DNA of 6,847 nt from JABCPE02 sp963517805 (GTDB lineage: Bacteria > Bacteroidota > Bacteroidia > Flavobacteriales > Weeksellaceae): NCBI GenBank assembly GCA_963517805.1, contig CAUQHD010000083.1, positions 1-6,847 of the forward strand, written 5' to 3'. The position numbers were made by a program, and so were the translations under genes. The notes under the pieces are model-generated. The model saw only the letters and a program-made list of their open reading frames with translations. It ran no database searches and was not told where the DNA came from. This document shows positions 5,487 to 6,847 of the stretch, in pieces; within the stretch, counting starts at the first letter, position 1, and the number at the start of each line of letters is the position of its first letter.

Positions 5487-6847
5487 ATGATGACAAAGAA
5501 AGAACAATTTATAGAAGAATTAAATTCAAGGTATAAAACCAAAGGCGCATTTATCACTTTGGGGAAAGGAATTTTAGATGGCGAAGTCCTGCCAGAAGTT
5601 GATATCAACATTCCCTTGAAAACCGTGAACCGACATGGGCTGATTGCCGGTGCTACAGGGACAGGAAAGACTAAAACCCTGCAAGTTTTCATAGAGCAAC
5701 TCTCTCATGCTGGTGTTCCTTCTCTTGTGATGGACATCAAGGGAGACCTCTCTGGAGTAGCGGCGGCGGGAGAAGAAAATGCAAAAATTCAGGAACGGTA
5801 TGCCAAAACCAAACTTCCTTACTCGCCGCAGGCGTTTCCCGTGGAACTGATGTCTGTTTCTGAGGAAAAAGGAGTGAAGCTGAGGGCTACAGTTACCGAA
5901 TTTGGTCCTGTTCTGCTCAGTAAGATTTTAGGGTTGAATGAAACGCAATCCAGCATTATTTCCATTATCTTTAAATATTGTGATGACAAGGGGCTTCCGC
6001 TGATTGATTTAGAAGATTTGAAGAAGGTCTTGCAGTTTGTAACCGATAATCCTCAGGGCAAGAAAGAACTTGCAGAGGCTTATGGTTCTATTTCTACAGC
6101 TTCTTTGGGAGCGATTCTGCGTTCCATCGTAGCGCTCGAGCAGCAAGGGGCTTCACATATTTTTGGAGAGCCGAGTTTTGATGTTCAAGACCTACTGGAA
6201 ACTCGCGATGGCAAGGGAGTGATAAATATTCTGAGAGTTACAGATATTCAGAATAAACCAGCGGTGTTTTCTACTTTTATGTTGTCTCTTTTTGCGGAAA
6301 TTTACCTTACCTTTCCAGAAGCAGGAGATTTAGATAAACCAAAATTAGCTGTTTTTATAGATGAAGCTCATCTTATCTTCAAAGATGCTCCGAAAGTTCT
6401 TTTAGACCAAATAGAAACGATGGTAAAGCTCATCCGTTCTAAAGGAGTGGGTATTTATTTCATCACTCAGATACCGGGTGATGTGCCGGAGAATGTCCTC
6501 AGCCAGCTGGGGCTGAAAATACAGCACGCCCTGAGAGGTTTTACAGCAAAAGACAAAAAAGAAATCAATAAAGCAGTACAGAACTATCCTACGACAGCCT
6601 ATTATAAGACCGAGGAGCTTATTCAGGCGCTGGGGATAGGTGAAGCACTCATCACCGCATTAGATGAAAAGGGGATTCCTACGCCTTTGGCACATACTTA
6701 CCTTATTTCGCCGGAAAGCCGTATGGATGTGTTGTCTGCTACTGAAATAGACCATTTGGTAAACACTTCCCGAATGGTAGCGAAGTATAACCAAAGCATA
6801 GACAAAGAATCTGCCTATGAAATCCTAATGAAAAGGATGAATGGCGA
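5487..6847 (+). CDS. HerA-like DUF853 (YjgR-type) ATPase, 3' end outside window
   Basis: This is a P-loop ATPase of the HerA/FtsK-related DUF853 family, represented by E. coli YjgR (about 500 residues). Its cellular role is not established. The 453 codons present are open to the window edge, so perhaps 50 or more residues are missing. It opens with FITLGKGILDGEVLPEVDIN (about 22-41). Walker A is GATGTGKT (55-62), followed by VMDIKGDLSG (81-90), typical of this family. Walker B is VFIDEAH (289-295), with Asp292 and Glu293. A sensor-like FITQIP (325-330) and a conserved arginine in ALRGFTAKDKKEI (348-360) follow. No signal peptide or membrane helix is seen, so it should be cytoplasmic. Two ATGs are adjacent (5487 and 5490) and either could be used; the upstream context is A/T-rich without a Shine-Dalgarno sequence. 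It sits 22 nt after the ABC exporter stop with no terminator or recognisable promoter between them, which suggests co-transcription. The name helicase is by homology only. Confidence 0.93.
   Translation, partial: MMTKKEQFIEELNSRYKTKGAFITLGKGILDGEVLPEVDINIPLKTVNRHGLIAGATGTGKTKTLQVFIEQLSHAGVPSLVMDIKGDLSGVAAAGEENAKIQERYAKTKLPYSPQAFPVELMSVSEEKGVKLRATVTEFGPVLLSKILGLNETQSSIISIIFKYCDDKGLPLIDLEDLKKVLQFVTDNPQGKKELAEAYGSISTASLGAILRSIVALEQQGASHIFGEPSFDVQDLLETRDGKGVINILRVTDIQNKPAVFSTFMLSLFAEIYLTFPEAGDLDKPKLAVFIDEAHLIFKDAPKVLLDQIETMVKLIRSKGVGIYFITQIPGDVPENVLSQLGLKIQHALRGFTAKDKKEINKAVQNYPTTAYYKTEELIQALGIGEALITALDEKGIPTPLAHTYLISPESRMDVLSATEIDHLVNTSRMVAKYNQSIDKESAYEILMKRMNG

Noticed and set aside
5447..5692. 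Minus-strand 81-codon frame spanning the ABC/DUF853 junction
   Set aside because: It overlaps two well-supported plus-strand genes and has no recognisable domain. It is a shadow frame.
1..6847. CRISPR array, insertion sequence, tRNA, integrase or a defence island
   Set aside because: No regularly spaced repeats, terminal inverted repeats with a transposase, tRNA-like cloverleaf or toxin/nuclease genes are visible. The HerA-like ATPase is of the housekeeping DUF853 type and has no nuclease partner inside the window.

Overview
The window looks like chromosome of a low-GC member of the phylum Bacteroidota, most likely a flavobacterium of the Chryseobacterium/Weeksellaceae type. Three things point that way. 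Two intergenic start regions carry the Bacteroidota sigma-A promoter signature (TTG, 18-20 nt, TAnnTTTG). Genes lack Shine-Dalgarno sequences. The gene content fits: a Rho factor with a long lysine/glutamate-rich insert, next to a DUF4293 membrane protein. The genus is inferred from general resemblance, not from a database search.

Layout. Positions 1-1272 (+) hold the 3' part of a tannase-like alpha/beta hydrolase whose reading frame is broken near position 100 by an apparent one-base loss. A symmetric hairpin at 1287-1313 acts as a two-way terminator between this gene and the convergent rho gene (1315-2958, -). Between rho and the divergent DUF4293 gene (3135-3524, +) lie two predicted promoters that overlap each other on opposite strands. 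An intrinsic terminator (3549-3583) closes the DUF4293 gene. It is followed by an MsbA-like ABC exporter half-transporter (3623-5464, +) and, 22 nt later, a HerA-like DUF853 ATPase (5487 to beyond the window end, +). These last two are probably co-transcribed.

How the genes relate. Rho is the general transcription termination factor. The exporter probably moves a lipid or other hydrophobic substrate across the inner membrane. The DUF853 ATPase and the DUF4293 membrane protein have no firmly known role. This is mostly core-genome housekeeping sequence. I see no mobile element, CRISPR array, RNA gene or defence island, and no convincing undescribed multi-gene system. The points most worth a second look are the hydrolase frameshift, the repeat-bearing disordered insert of Rho, and the overlapping rho/DUF4293 promoters.
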